This document shows positions 1 through 8,580 of a stretch of 64,000 bases of DNA, piece by piece. The stretch is from Mesorhizobium sp. AR10 (GTDB lineage: Bacteria; Pseudomonadota; Alphaproteobacteria; Rhizobiales; Rhizobiaceae): positions 3,140,001 to 3,204,000 of the forward strand of contig NZ_CP080524.1 of the NCBI RefSeq assembly GCF_024746795.1, read 5' to 3'. The translations under genes were made by a program, and so were the position numbers. Below the pieces are notes generated by a model that ran no database searches, was not told the origin of the DNA, and saw nothing but the letters and a program-made list of their open reading frames with translations. The stretch's first letter is position 1. Every line of letters starts with the position of its first letter.

Positions 1-64
1 GGCCGAGGGCCAGGAGGTGGTGCTGCGCTGGTCGCCGGAGAGCACGGTGCTGATCGCGGGGTAA
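1..64 (+). CDS. ABC transporter ATP-binding protein, C-terminal end only (partial)
   Basis: Only the last 20 codons are present, read in the frame starting at base 2 and ending in TAA at 62-64. The peptide contains GQEVVLRWSPES, which resembles the end of the TOBE_2 domain in PotA/UgpC-type importer ATPases. In that family this domain follows the nucleotide-binding domain. No Walker motif lies in the window, so the assignment rests on the short tail alone. The gene runs in the same direction as the oxidoreductase cassette that starts at 262, after 197 bases without a gene. It may belong to a transporter feeding that cassette, but this is inference. Confidence 0.5.
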   Translation, partial: AEGQEVVLRWSPESTVLIAG

Positions 65-261
65 CAGGCTCAGCCTGCCGGAAACGATCAACAAATCCTG
101 GAAGCCGGAAATAACAGGGCTCCGCGAGCGGAATCGCGCCGACGTTGGGGCGGATTTCCAACGAAGCCTGTCGCCATCCCTGATACTGATGGGAAATGAT
201 GGTGCTGGCCTTGGCCGATGCGCAAGCCTGTGCGCTAAAGAACGAGCTTCGGGAGGAACCA

Positions 262-1350
262 ATGGCAAGCAATGGCTTCGAGCCGGACGTGAAGGTTCGC
301 ACCCGGGAATACAGGATCGGCTGTGTCGGCGCCGGCATGATCATGGCCGAATGCCATCTGGCTGCCTATCACGAAGCCGGCTTTCCTGTGGTGGGGATCG
401 CGTCGCGCACAAAGGCCAGCGCCGAGAAGGTCGCCAGGCGCTGGAGCATCCCAACCGTCCATGACACGCCGGAACAGCTGATCGAGGACAAAAACGTCGA
501 GATCATCGACCTTGCCTTTCCGCCGGACCAGCAGCCGGCGCTGGTCCGCCATGCGCTGAAGCAGAAGCACATCAAGGCGATCCTGGCGCAGAAGCCGCTG
601 GCGCTGTCGCTCAAGGATGCGATCGGGTTGCGCGACGCGGCGGCCAAGTCCGGCAAGATTCTATCGGTCAACCAGAACATGCGCTACGACCAGTCGATGC
701 GCGTGCTGAAGCAGATCATGGACAGCGGCGCGCTCGGCGACATCGTGTTCGCGCAGATCGATATGCACGCGATCCCGCACTGGCAGACCTTCCTCGAAGA
801 CTACGACCGGCTGACGCTCGCCAATATGAGCGTGCACCATCTCGACGTGCTGCGCTTCCTGTTCGGCGATCCCCAGGAGATCACGACACTGACCCGCACG
901 GACCCGCGCACGCGCTTCGACCATACCGACGGGATCACCGTCTCGACACTTCGCTTTCCCTCCGGCGTGCTCGCCGTGTCGCTGGAGGATGTCTGGTCCG
1001 GCCCGCGCCAGGATGGCTACAAGGATGACCAGCACATCAACTGGCGCGTCGACGGCACCAAGGGTGTCGCCAAGGGCACAATCGGCTGGCCGACAGGCAT
1101 TGCCTCGACGCTGGCCTATGCTTCGACCGAGACCACCGGCGGCGAATGGGTCACGCCGAGCTGGGAGACGATGTGGTTCCCGCATGCCTTCATCGGCGTG
1201 ATGGAGCAGTTGCAGCACGCGGTGAGGACGGGTGAGCCGCCCGCACTTTCCGTAGCCGACAACGTCAAGACGATGGCGCTGGTCGAAGCAGGTTACCGCT
1301 CGATGGCGGAAGGCCGCACTGTCAAGCTGTCCGAGATTTCGACCGACTGA
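262..1350 (+). CDS. Gfo/Idh/MocA family NAD(P)-dependent oxidoreductase
   Basis: The predicted 362-residue protein begins with a Rossmann fold carrying GCVGAGMIMAE. Around residue 110 it has AQKPLAL, the counterpart of the family EKP motif with Glu replaced by Gln, and later HHLDVLRF, the usual HxxxD-type substrate-site motif. Members oxidise or reduce sugars, inositols and other polyols in the cytoplasm. The start at 262 is chosen because GGGAGG at 251-256 is a good ribosome site; an upstream in-frame ATG at 196 has none. It leads a plus-strand group with a sugar phosphate isomerase/epimerase (60 bases downstream), a desaturase and a PanB-like protein. That pairing is common in sugar or cyclitol catabolism. 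The exact substrate cannot be read from the sequence. Confidence 0.85.
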   Translation: MASNGFEPDVKVRTREYRIGCVGAGMIMAECHLAAYHEAGFPVVGIASRTKASAEKVARRWSIPTVHDTPEQLIEDKNVEIIDLAFPPDQQPALVRHALKQKHIKAILAQKPLALSLKDAIGLRDAAAKSGKILSVNQNMRYDQSMRVLKQIMDSGALGDIVFAQIDMHAIPHWQTFLEDYDRLTLANMSVHHLDVLRFLFGDPQEITTLTRTDPRTRFDHTDGITVSTLRFPSGVLAVSLEDVWSGPRQDGYKDDQHINWRVDGTKGVAKGTIGWPTGIASTLAYASTETTGGEWVTPSWETMWFPHAFIGVMEQLQHAVRTGEPPALSVADNVKTMALVEAGYRSMAEGRTVKLSEISTD

Positions 1351-1409
1351 ACATATTTGCCGCCAAATAAACGTGGCGGCTGAATCGCTTACCGGGAGGA
1401 GTTCACTTC

Positions 1410-2324
1410 ATGATGCAGGCAGGTATCTTCACTGGCTATTTCCCCTACGAACTCGAGGAGGCCGCCCGGCGCATCCGTGGGCTCGGCTTCAACACGGTGC
1501 AACTCGACCTGCATTTCAGGGATATCGACCTGTCGGCCGGGCAGATCACAGGGGACAAGGCCAGGAAAGTGCGCGACACGTTTCGCGACCACAATCTGCC
1601 GGTCTGCTGCATATCGGGCTACACCAACATCATCCATCCCGACAAAGCCGAGCGCGAGAAGCGCGTCGGCTACCTCAAGGAGATTATCCGCAATGCGCGT
1701 GACTTCGGCTCGCCTTACGTGATCTCGGAAACCGGCACCTACAACACCGAGTCCGACTGGGTGCATCATCCCAAAAACAAGACCGAGGAAGGGTTCGAGG
1801 AATGCCGCAAGGTGATCTCGGACCTTGCCCAGACCGCCTATGATCACGGCGCGGTCTTCCTGCTTGAGACCTATGTCAACAATGTCGTCGGCTCGGTCGA
1901 GGAGACGGTGAAGATGTTCGCGCAGGTCGATCATCCCGGCCTCGGCCTGCTGATGGACCCGACCAATTATTTCGAGGCGCACAACATCGACCGCATGGAT
2001 CAGGTGCTGAACCAGGTGTTCGACACGCTGACCGACAAGATCAGGATCGCGCATGCCAAGGACGTCAAGCGCTCGGGCAGCGACAAGACGGAGAAGCATG
2101 CCGATATCGGTGATGCGGACGCGCATGAGGGGCTGACGTTCCGCGGCGTTGGCGAGATCGAATTGCCAGCGCCCGGTCTCGGTTCACTGAACTACGACCT
2201 CTATCTGAAGCGGCTCAGCGAAAAGCACCCGAACATTCCTGTCATCATCGAGCATCTGACCGAGGACGACGTGCCGCGCGCGAAAACATTCCTCGACGGG
2301 AAATTCCGCGCCAACGGCCTTTGA
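1410..2324 (+). CDS. Sugar phosphate isomerase/epimerase family protein (xylose isomerase-like TIM barrel)
   Basis: This is a 304-residue protein of AP-endonuclease-2/xylose isomerase type. Acidic and histidine metal-binding candidates occur at strand ends: YVISETGTYN, FLLETYVNN, LLMDPTNYFE, RIAHAKDVK and VIIEHL. The family catalyses isomerisation, epimerisation or dehydration of sugars and inositol derivatives. GGGAGGA at 1394-1400 supports ATG 1410; a second ATG at 1413 is possible. It sits 59 bases after the Gfo/Idh/MocA gene and 15 bases before the desaturase start, so the three are probably cotranscribed. Substrate unknown. Confidence 0.82.
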   Translation: MMQAGIFTGYFPYELEEAARRIRGLGFNTVQLDLHFRDIDLSAGQITGDKARKVRDTFRDHNLPVCCISGYTNIIHPDKAEREKRVGYLKEIIRNARDFGSPYVISETGTYNTESDWVHHPKNKTEEGFEECRKVISDLAQTAYDHGAVFLLETYVNNVVGSVEETVKMFAQVDHPGLGLLMDPTNYFEAHNIDRMDQVLNQVFDTLTDKIRIAHAKDVKRSGSDKTEKHADIGDADAHEGLTFRGVGEIELPAPGLGSLNYDLYLKRLSEKHPNIPVIIEHLTEDDVPRAKTFLDGKFRANGL

Positions 2325-2339
2325 GGGCAGGAGGTGACG

Positions 2340-3452
2340 ATGGCGACAGCGGCCAAGACAAAGCGCGATTACAGCTTGGTCGGCGAGAGCACGCGCCGGG
2401 CGATCGAAACCGGACTGGCCTCGGCCGAATGGTATCATACCGATGTCTCGCGCAAGGCGATGAAGGAATTGATGCAGCGCTCGGATGGGCCGGCGATCCG
2501 CGACACGATCATCTGGATCGCCGCCATCCTGGGTTCCGCCGCCGGCGGCATCTGGTTCTGGGGTAGTTGGTGGTGCGTGCCGTTCTTCTTCGTCTATGGC
2601 TTGCTCTACGGCTCCTCCAGCGACTCGCGCTGGCATGAATGTGGCCATGGCACTGCTTTCCGGACGCGCTGGATGAACGATGTGATCTATCAGATCGCCA
2701 GCTTCATGGTGATGCGCAACCCGGTAACCTGGCGCTGGAGCCATGCGCGCCACCACACCGACACCATCATCGTCGGCCGCGACGCCGAGATCGCGGTGAT
2801 GCGGCCGCCGGACCTGCTGCGCGCCGCACTTGCCTTCACCGGCATCCTCGATTTTCGCTATTCGCTGCCGGCGCTGCCGGCGCTGCCGGCGCTGGTGCGC
2901 CAGGCGTTCGGCAAACTGTCTGACGACGAGAAGAGCTATGTTCCCGAGATGGAGCAGCCGAAGGCCGTCGCCGCCGCGCGCTGGCATGTCGCCATCTATA
3001 TCGCGACGATCGCGCTGGCGCTCACCATGTGGTCGTTTCTGCCGCTGATGATCATCGGCCTGCCGCGCCTCTACGGCAGCTGGCACATGGTGCTGACCGG
3101 CCTGCTGCAGCATATCGGTCTCGCCGACAACGTCGTCGACCATCGGCTCAACACCCGCACCGTCTATATGAACCCGATCAGCCGCTTCATCTACTGGAAC
3201 ATGAACTATCATGTGGAGCACCACATGTTCCCGATGGTGCCCTACCACGCGCTGCCGAAGCTGCATGAGCTCATCAAGCACGATTTGCCGGAGCCGAACC
3301 CCTCGATGTGGCATGCCTATCGCGAGGTCTGGCCGGTGCTGCTCAAGCAGCTCGGATACGAGGACTATTTCCTCAAGCGCGAATTGCCGGCGACAGCGCG
3401 GCCCTATCGCAGCGAGTTCCACGAGGTCGATATGTCAGCGGCGGCCGAGTAG
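2340..3452 (+). CDS. Fatty acid desaturase family membrane di-iron enzyme
   Basis: The 370-residue protein has the three histidine boxes of membrane di-iron desaturases and hydroxylases: HECGH at residues 99-103, HARHH at 135-139 and HVEHH at 291-295. Hydrophobic stretches lie near residues 57-92 and 215-245. AGGAGG just before ATG 2340 fixes the start; an upstream in-frame GTG at 2334 overlaps that site. The family inserts double bonds or hydroxyl groups into acyl chains or other hydrophobic molecules at the inner membrane. Its position inside a sugar-oxidoreductase/PanB-like group is unusual for a lipid desaturase, so a small-molecule oxygenase role is possible. A (Leu-Pro-Ala)3 microrepeat lies at residues 176-184. 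Confidence 0.82.
   Translation: MATAAKTKRDYSLVGESTRRAIETGLASAEWYHTDVSRKAMKELMQRSDGPAIRDTIIWIAAILGSAAGGIWFWGSWWCVPFFFVYGLLYGSSSDSRWHECGHGTAFRTRWMNDVIYQIASFMVMRNPVTWRWSHARHHTDTIIVGRDAEIAVMRPPDLLRAALAFTGILDFRYSLPALPALPALVRQAFGKLSDDEKSYVPEMEQPKAVAAARWHVAIYIATIALALTMWSFLPLMIIGLPRLYGSWHMVLTGLLQHIGLADNVVDHRLNTRTVYMNPISRFIYWNMNYHVEHHMFPMVPYHALPKLHELIKHDLPEPNPSMWHAYREVWPVLLKQLGYEDYFLKRELPATARPYRSEFHEVDMSAAAE
2865..2891 (+). repeat. Three 9-base tandem units inside the desaturase gene
   Basis: CTGCCGGCG occurs three times back to back and is followed by a partial fourth copy. The units are in frame and encode Leu-Pro-Ala three times, in a loop between the second and third histidine boxes. A change in copy number would keep the reading frame. 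Confidence 0.75.
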
Positions 3453-3543
3453 GCGCTCCCCATGAACCACCCGCGAGCTATCCGGTCTGCCTCGTGGCCG
3501 ATAAGGTGATCGGGAAGATCAATTCCAACAAACAGGACATCCG

Positions 3544-4347
3544 ATGAGCCGCAAAAGACCCACGATCGCAGACCTGCGCGCCATGAAGGGCAAGCGCCAG
3601 CTGACCATGCTGCGCGTTTTGACCATGGACGAGGCCGAGGCTGCCGAGCGGGCAGGGGTCGACATCGTCTCGGTGCCACCGGAGCTGGTGCTCAATCCGC
3701 AGTACCGCGATGCGGCGCCGAGCCTATTCACGATGCCGGGCGAGAATTTCTTCGAGATCGGCACCGCCGATGATTTTCTGCGCTGGGCGTTCAGGCTCTA
3801 CAAGGCGGGCGCCGATGCAGTCTATTGCAGCGCCGGCTTTGCCACCGTCAAGCGCCTGGCGGACGACGCCATTCCGGTGATTGGCCATGTCGGCCTCATT
3901 CCTTCCCGCGCGACCTGGACCGGCGGCTTCAAGGCGGTTGGCAAGACCGCCGATACCGCCATGCAGATTTTCGAGGCGGTGAAGCAGTATGAGGCCGCCG
4001 GCGCGGTTGGCGCCGAAATCGAGGTGGTGCCGGTCGAGGTGGCCAAGGCGATCTCGGAACGCACCTCGCTGATCATGCTGTCGATGGGGGCGGGTACCGG
4101 TTGCGACGCGCAATATCTGTTCGCCGACGACATCCTTGGCCAGAACCGTGGCCACATGCCCCGCCATTCCAAGGTCTATCGCAACTTCGCCGCCGAATAT
4201 GACCGCTTGCAGGCGGAACGCATCGCCGCGTTTTCCGAGTATGTCGCCGACGTGAACAGCATGGCTTATCCCGAAGACAGGCATGTGGTGCATATGGATC
4301 CTGACCAGCTCAGCTCGTTCATGAAAAAGATCGATGGCGTGGCTTGA
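3544..4347 (+). CDS. PanB-like (ketopantoate hydroxymethyltransferase family) protein, divergent active site
   Basis: This is a 267-residue TIM-barrel protein. Its second half matches 3-methyl-2-oxobutanoate hydroxymethyltransferase well: VIGHVGLIPS, then GGFKAVGKT, IEVVPVEVAKAI and MGAGTGCDAQ. In the first half the usual GDS metal-binding turn is replaced by VPPELV, and the usual K-x-E motif after GADAV is replaced by YCSAGF. Genuine PanB binds Mg2+ and ketoisovalerate with those residues. I infer a different reaction in the same or the wider PEP-mutase superfamily. The gene is 91 bases after the desaturase and convergent with the lyase homologue at 4369. It should not be taken as the pantothenate gene of the cell without testing. 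Confidence 0.72.
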   Translation: MSRKRPTIADLRAMKGKRQLTMLRVLTMDEAEAAERAGVDIVSVPPELVLNPQYRDAAPSLFTMPGENFFEIGTADDFLRWAFRLYKAGADAVYCSAGFATVKRLADDAIPVIGHVGLIPSRATWTGGFKAVGKTADTAMQIFEAVKQYEAAGAVGAEIEVVPVEVAKAISERTSLIMLSMGAGTGCDAQYLFADDILGQNRGHMPRHSKVYRNFAAEYDRLQAERIAAFSEYVADVNSMAYPEDRHVVHMDPDQLSSFMKKIDGVA

Positions 4348-4368
4348 GGGCCACCGTGCGCTTTGCCG

Positions 4369-5850
4369 TTACGCCTGCCAGGTGCCGTTGGTGAGTGAGG
4401 CGTAGAGCGCTTCGGCGTCGACGCCCAGTGGCCTGTCTTCCCCAAGCGTCGGCACGTGCGTGCGCACTGCCGCATGAATCACCCCGGTGGCTGGCGCCAG
4501 CGCCAGACCCTCGCGCAGGTCTATCGCCTGGGCGGCGGCCATCAGCTCCAGGGCGATCAGCCGCCGCCACAGCGCGATCATCTCGGCGCATTTCGAAACG
4601 GCCAGTGGCGTCTGGGTCGCATGGTCCTCGACGCCCTCCGAGACGGCCAGGAAATCAAGCATCACCGGATTGGCCTTGTGACGGATGGCGGCCAGGATTG
4701 CCGTCACCGTTTTTTGCAGCGGCACGAAGCCGGCCGAAGCACCGCCGACCGGCGACAGATATTTCGGCAGGCCGTTGCGACCCGAACCGGTGAGCTGGAT
4801 GAAGCGGGCAGCGCTAGCAGCCGCCGTCTGGGCGATGGCAAGGCCGAGCGTCTCGAAGGCCAATGCCAGTGACGCAGTGTGGAAATTGCCGGTCGACAGC
4901 ACCAACTCGTCCTCGCCCAGCACCAGCGGGTTGTCGGCGCCGGCGTTGATTTCGATCTCGACCGCCAGCCGAGCGTGATCGATTGCCTGAATCAGCGCGC
5001 CATGGATCGACGGCATGCAGCGGATCGACAGCGGATCCTGCAGGGTTGTCGGGGCCGGGGCCTCGTTTCGCGCCAGCAATTCGCGCAACTCCTTCGCCGC
5101 GACCTGCTGGCAGGCCGCCGGCCGTGCTGCCTGCAGGCGCGGATCGAGAATCGTCTGGTTGGCACCGACGCCTTCCATGGTCAGCGCGCCTGCCTGCTGC
5201 TGCTGTGCGAAAGCGGAGAGTGCATCGACAACCGCCAGCGCGGCACTGCCGACAGAGGCTGCCGAGGTGTTGATCAGTGACAACCCGTCCTTGGGCGCGA
5301 GGCTGACCGGCGCCAGGCGCGCCATCATCAGCGCCTTGGCAGCCGGCATGCGCCGGCCCTGATAGTCGGCATCACCGTCGCCGGTCAGCATGCGGCCGAG
5401 CGCTGCCATCAGCACCAGATCGCCGGCGCCGATCGAACCCAGCGACGGCATCACCGGATGGACGCCGGCATTGAGCACCTCGATGAGTGCGACGAAAACT
5501 TCCGATGAAATCCCCGAACCACCGGTCGAAAGCATCGCAGCGCGGGCAAGCATCGTCGCTCGCACGATTTCTTGTGGCAGCGAGTCGCCAACTGCGCCGC
5601 TGCGCCCTTCCAGCAGCTGGCGCTGGAATGCACTGGCATCGCCGTTGACGGAGGTGCCGAGATTGGCGCCGAGCCCGGTGTTGAGGCCATAGATCGGCTG
5701 GCCGGAAGCGGCAGCCTGGTCGAGGACCTTGCGTGCCTTGCCCAGCCTCTCCATGACGGTGGGCGCTATCTCCACCTTGCGGCCGTCGCGGGCAACCGCC
5801 GCGACATCCTCGACGCTGATGCTGGCCCCGGTGAGGACGAGCGCGTTCAT
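4369..5850 (-). CDS. HAL/PAL family aromatic amino acid lyase homologue without the MIO triad
   Basis: The 493-residue protein spans the full length of histidine/phenylalanine ammonia-lyases. It has YGLNTGLG near residue 54 (the catalytic Tyr region) and GADNPLV further on. Active family members contain GSVGASGDL, whose Ala-Ser-Gly cyclises to the MIO electrophile. Here the sequence reads GSIGAGDL, with S139-I140-G141-A142-G143-D144, so the serine is missing and normal MIO cannot form. The codons at 5416-5436 show this directly. The ATG overlaps the stop of the upstream cyclodeaminase-like gene in an ATGA, indicating translational coupling. Histidine or phenylalanine deamination is therefore unlikely. 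It may catalyse a MIO-independent elimination or act as a binding protein. Confidence 0.8.
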   Translation of the reverse strand: MNALVLTGASISVEDVAAVARDGRKVEIAPTVMERLGKARKVLDQAAASGQPIYGLNTGLGANLGTSVNGDASAFQRQLLEGRSGAVGDSLPQEIVRATMLARAAMLSTGGSGISSEVFVALIEVLNAGVHPVMPSLGSIGAGDLVLMAALGRMLTGDGDADYQGRRMPAAKALMMARLAPVSLAPKDGLSLINTSAASVGSAALAVVDALSAFAQQQQAGALTMEGVGANQTILDPRLQAARPAACQQVAAKELRELLARNEAPAPTTLQDPLSIRCMPSIHGALIQAIDHARLAVEIEINAGADNPLVLGEDELVLSTGNFHTASLALAFETLGLAIAQTAAASAARFIQLTGSGRNGLPKYLSPVGGASAGFVPLQKTVTAILAAIRHKANPVMLDFLAVSEGVEDHATQTPLAVSKCAEMIALWRRLIALELMAAAQAIDLREGLALAPATGVIHAAVRTHVPTLGEDRPLGVDAEALYASLTNGTWQA

Positions 5851-6848
5851 GCGAAGCGCAACCGCTGGCCGATGCCTTGCGCCTGCGCCTTGGCCAGCAT
5901 CGCCTTGCCCAGCGCGATGTCGGAGAGCGACAGGCCGCGATGCCAGAACAGGATCGTTTCGTCGTCGTTCTCACGCCCCGCCTTGCGGCCGGCGGCGATC
6001 TGTCCGAGTTCGGCGTGCAGCGTCCGTTCGCTCAGGCGCCCGGTCTCGACATGGGCGCGCAACGAACCGAACTTGCCGCCCTTGCACTGGCCCCAGTCGT
6101 CGACGACGATTTTTTGCATGATGTCGGTCAAGGAAAGCTCCACCGCGCTCATCGTACCATAAGGCACCACAAGCGCACCGGGTTTGATCCATTCGGTCTT
6201 CAGCAGCGGTGCCGGCTCGGGCAGCCGCGAGGCCTCGACGACGATGTCGGCGCCTGCCACGCATGAACGCCAGTCGGCAACCGCAGTCACCGGCTTGCCG
6301 AGATCGGCGGACAGTTTTGCGGCAAAGCCGTCGCGGCTTTCCGGCCGGCGCGAATGTACGCGGATCTCGTCGAAGTCGAAGAGATGGTCGAGCAGGCGTA
6401 CGTTCCAGTAGGCGGTGCCGCGCGCACCGATGTGGGCGAGGACCTTCGATGTCTTTTTCGCGAGATGTTTTGCGCCGATGGCGGTGACGGCGCCGGTGCG
6501 CATGTCGGTGATGACGGTGGCGTCGAGAATGGCGCGGGGCGTGCCGGTGCGCGGATCGAACAGGTTGAGAATGCCGAATTCCGAAGGCAGACCCTGCAGA
6601 TAGTTGTCGACATAGTCGCCGACGATCTTGACGCCGGCCGTGTCGAGTGGCGCGACGTAGCCGCGCAGGACATTGAAATGGCCGTGGAAGGACGGGTCCG
6701 GCTCCAAATGGACGCGTGGCTCGATGACCGTCTGGCCGTTGCCTTGCGCCACCAGCCCGGCTTCGACCGCATCGATGATCTCGGCATCGGTCATATCAAG
6801 GGCGTCAATGTCCAGGGCGTTGAGATAGTCGATATAGATCGGCTTCAT
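5847..6848 (-). CDS. Ornithine cyclodeaminase / mu-crystallin family protein
   Basis: A 333-residue protein with the family layout. Substrate-domain residues include AGVKIVGDY, with Lys74 at the position expected for the catalytic lysine. The Rossmann segment has IGARGTA at about residues 140-146, and RTGAVTAIGAKHL lies before it. Family members are ornithine cyclodeaminases, ketimine reductases, alanine dehydrogenases or opine-type enzymes that use NAD(P). The last four bases overlap the start of the lyase homologue, so the two products probably act together on an amino acid or imine. ATG 6848 is chosen because family homology starts at MKPIYID; longer reading upstream shows no homology. It is divergent from the MFS gene at 7029, which may export or import the substrate. 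Confidence 0.8.
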   Translation of the reverse strand: MKPIYIDYLNALDIDALDMTDAEIIDAVEAGLVAQGNGQTVIEPRVHLEPDPSFHGHFNVLRGYVAPLDTAGVKIVGDYVDNYLQGLPSEFGILNLFDPRTGTPRAILDATVITDMRTGAVTAIGAKHLAKKTSKVLAHIGARGTAYWNVRLLDHLFDFDEIRVHSRRPESRDGFAAKLSADLGKPVTAVADWRSCVAGADIVVEASRLPEPAPLLKTEWIKPGALVVPYGTMSAVELSLTDIMQKIVVDDWGQCKGGKFGSLRAHVETGRLSERTLHAELGQIAAGRKAGRENDDETILFWHRGLSLSDIALGKAMLAKAQAQGIGQRLRFA

Positions 6849-7028
6849 GCGTGCGCGGTTCCAAGGCAACCCGTTCATCCCATAACAGGACGCGACGCGA
6901 CACGAAAGTTTGTTGATCCATCTCTGGACGGGGCCACCCAAATGCTGTTCAAACCGGTTCGTCATCGGCCGGACGGTTTCGCGCAGTGCCGATGGAATGG
7001 GAAAAATCCCCTTCGGACAGTTCTTCGC

Positions 7029-8474
7029 ATGACCGCCATTCCCGAAAATGAAAGCTTGCCCCAGCCGTCGACGATGCCGGCGCGGCAAGCGCGGCGCGTG
7101 GCGTTGATCGTCGCCGTTGCCTTCTTCATGCAGCTTCTGGATTCGACGATCATCTCGACCTCGCTGCCGCAGATGGGAGAATCCTTCGGCGTGCCGGCGG
7201 TGTCGATGAGCATCGGCATCACCGTCTACATGCTGACCATGGCGGTGTTCGTGCCGCTGTCCGGCTGGCTTGCCGACCGGTTCGGTGCGCGCAACATCTT
7301 CCTGATAGCGATCGCCCTGTTCACGCTGGCCTCGATTGTCTGCGGCTTCTCGCAGAATCTGACCCAGTTCGTCGCAGCGCGTGCCGTGCAGGGCTTGGGC
7401 AGTGCACTGATGACGCCGGTCGGCCGCATTCTCGTCCTGCGCAATGCGTCGAAATCCGAGCTTCTCAACGCCACCGCGCTGATCACCTGGCCGGCGCTGT
7501 TCGCGCCGGTGGTTGGGCCCGTGCTTGGCGGCTTCATCACCACCTATCTCTCATGGCACTGGAATTTCTTCATCAACATCCCCCTCGGCGTGGTCGGCCT
7601 GGCGCTGGTCGCCCGCTTCATTCCCGGCGACCGTGAGGCCGAGACCATGCCGCTTGACTGGCCAGGTTTCTTCCTGACGTCGATCGGGCTCGCCTCACTG
7701 CTCTACGGCCTCGAACGCATTGCGCACCCCGAAGATGGTGTCTTGCCAACCGTGGTGCTGCTTGCCGCCGGCATCCTGGTCGGCTGGCTGGCGGTGCGGC
7801 ATCTGGCGTACACGAAATATCCGCTGCTCGACCTTTCAGCGTTCAGGGTGTTGACCTTCGCCATCTCGACGCTGGCGGCCGGCACGATCTTCAGGGTGGC
7901 GATCAACACCACGCCGTTCCTGCTGCCGCTGCTTTTCCAGGTCGGTTTTGGGCTCCGGCCCGTCGATGCCGGCATGCTGATCTTTGCCTATTTCCTTGGC
8001 AATCTCGGCATGAAGGCGGTGACGACGCCGACGCTCAGGCGTTTCGGATTTCGCTCGGTGATGGTCGTCAACGGGGTGATCGCCTCGCTATCGATCATGG
8101 CCTGCGCTGCGATCTCGCCGCAGACCCCGCAAGCGCTGGTGGTGGCGCTGATGCTGGTCGCCGGTCTGTCGCGCTCGATGCAGTTCACCGCGCTCAACAC
8201 GCTGGCTTTCGCTGACATCGCAGCTGTGCAGCGCAGCTCGGCGGCGACGCTGTCCAGCATGCTGCAGCAGGTGGCGATGCTGTTCGGCGTCGCGGTGGCG
8301 GCGGCGATCCTCAACCTGTCGCAGATCGCCCGGGACCGCCCCGTGCTCGACATCGTCGACTTTCGCATCGCCTTCCTGGTGATCGGTGTCATCGGGCTCG
8401 TCGCTTCGTTCCGCTTCCTGGTATTGCCGCCGGCTGCGGGCGCCGAGGTTTCGGGGCACACTCCGAAGAATTGA
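7029..8474 (+). CDS. MFS transporter, DHA2 (EmrB/QacA-like) family
   Basis: A 481-residue integral membrane protein with about 14 predicted transmembrane segments. It has the MFS motif A (GWLADRFGARN) in the first cytoplasmic loop and a motif-C-like segment (APVVGPVLGG) in helix 5, both typical of drug:proton antiporters. The residue near the start of helix 1 (LLDSTIIS) is the conserved Asp of DHA2 proteins. The reading frame stays open far upstream, but homology begins at about the ATG at 7029. The gene is divergent from the cyclodeaminase/lyase pair with 180 bases between, which could hold a shared promoter. Export of a toxic compound or pathway intermediate is likely; the substrate is unknown. 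Confidence 0.85.
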   Translation: MTAIPENESLPQPSTMPARQARRVALIVAVAFFMQLLDSTIISTSLPQMGESFGVPAVSMSIGITVYMLTMAVFVPLSGWLADRFGARNIFLIAIALFTLASIVCGFSQNLTQFVAARAVQGLGSALMTPVGRILVLRNASKSELLNATALITWPALFAPVVGPVLGGFITTYLSWHWNFFINIPLGVVGLALVARFIPGDREAETMPLDWPGFFLTSIGLASLLYGLERIAHPEDGVLPTVVLLAAGILVGWLAVRHLAYTKYPLLDLSAFRVLTFAISTLAAGTIFRVAINTTPFLLPLLFQVGFGLRPVDAGMLIFAYFLGNLGMKAVTTPTLRRFGFRSVMVVNGVIASLSIMACAAISPQTPQALVVALMLVAGLSRSMQFTALNTLAFADIAAVQRSSAATLSSMLQQVAMLFGVAVAAAILNLSQIARDRPVLDIVDFRIAFLVIGVIGLVASFRFLVLPPAAGAEVSGHTPKN

Positions 8475-8580
8475 CGGCGTATTTCGCTGAATGCAGCAGG
8501 CGGAAGACGCCGATTCTGTCTGCATCGAAAATGCTTTAGCGTGATTTTCTCACAGACAGATTCAAACGAGAGGACCGGGC

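Noticed and set aside
2184..3422. Long open frame on the minus strand opposite the desaturase gene
   Set aside because: The plus strand has three conserved histidine boxes and a good ribosome site. The antisense product is low-complexity and Arg/His-rich, typical of a shadow frame.
4369..5850. Calling the lyase homologue hutH (histidine ammonia-lyase)
   Set aside because: The MIO serine is missing and no other hut genes are nearby.
5847..6848. Assigning the cyclodeaminase-like gene to ectoine degradation (EutC)
   Set aside because: No eutB, doeA or doeB neighbours are present, and the partner gene is a lyase homologue of another family.
6354..7028. Extending the MFS gene upstream along its long open frame
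   Set aside because: The extension is antisense to the cyclodeaminase-like gene and has no transporter homology. Family similarity starts near 7029.
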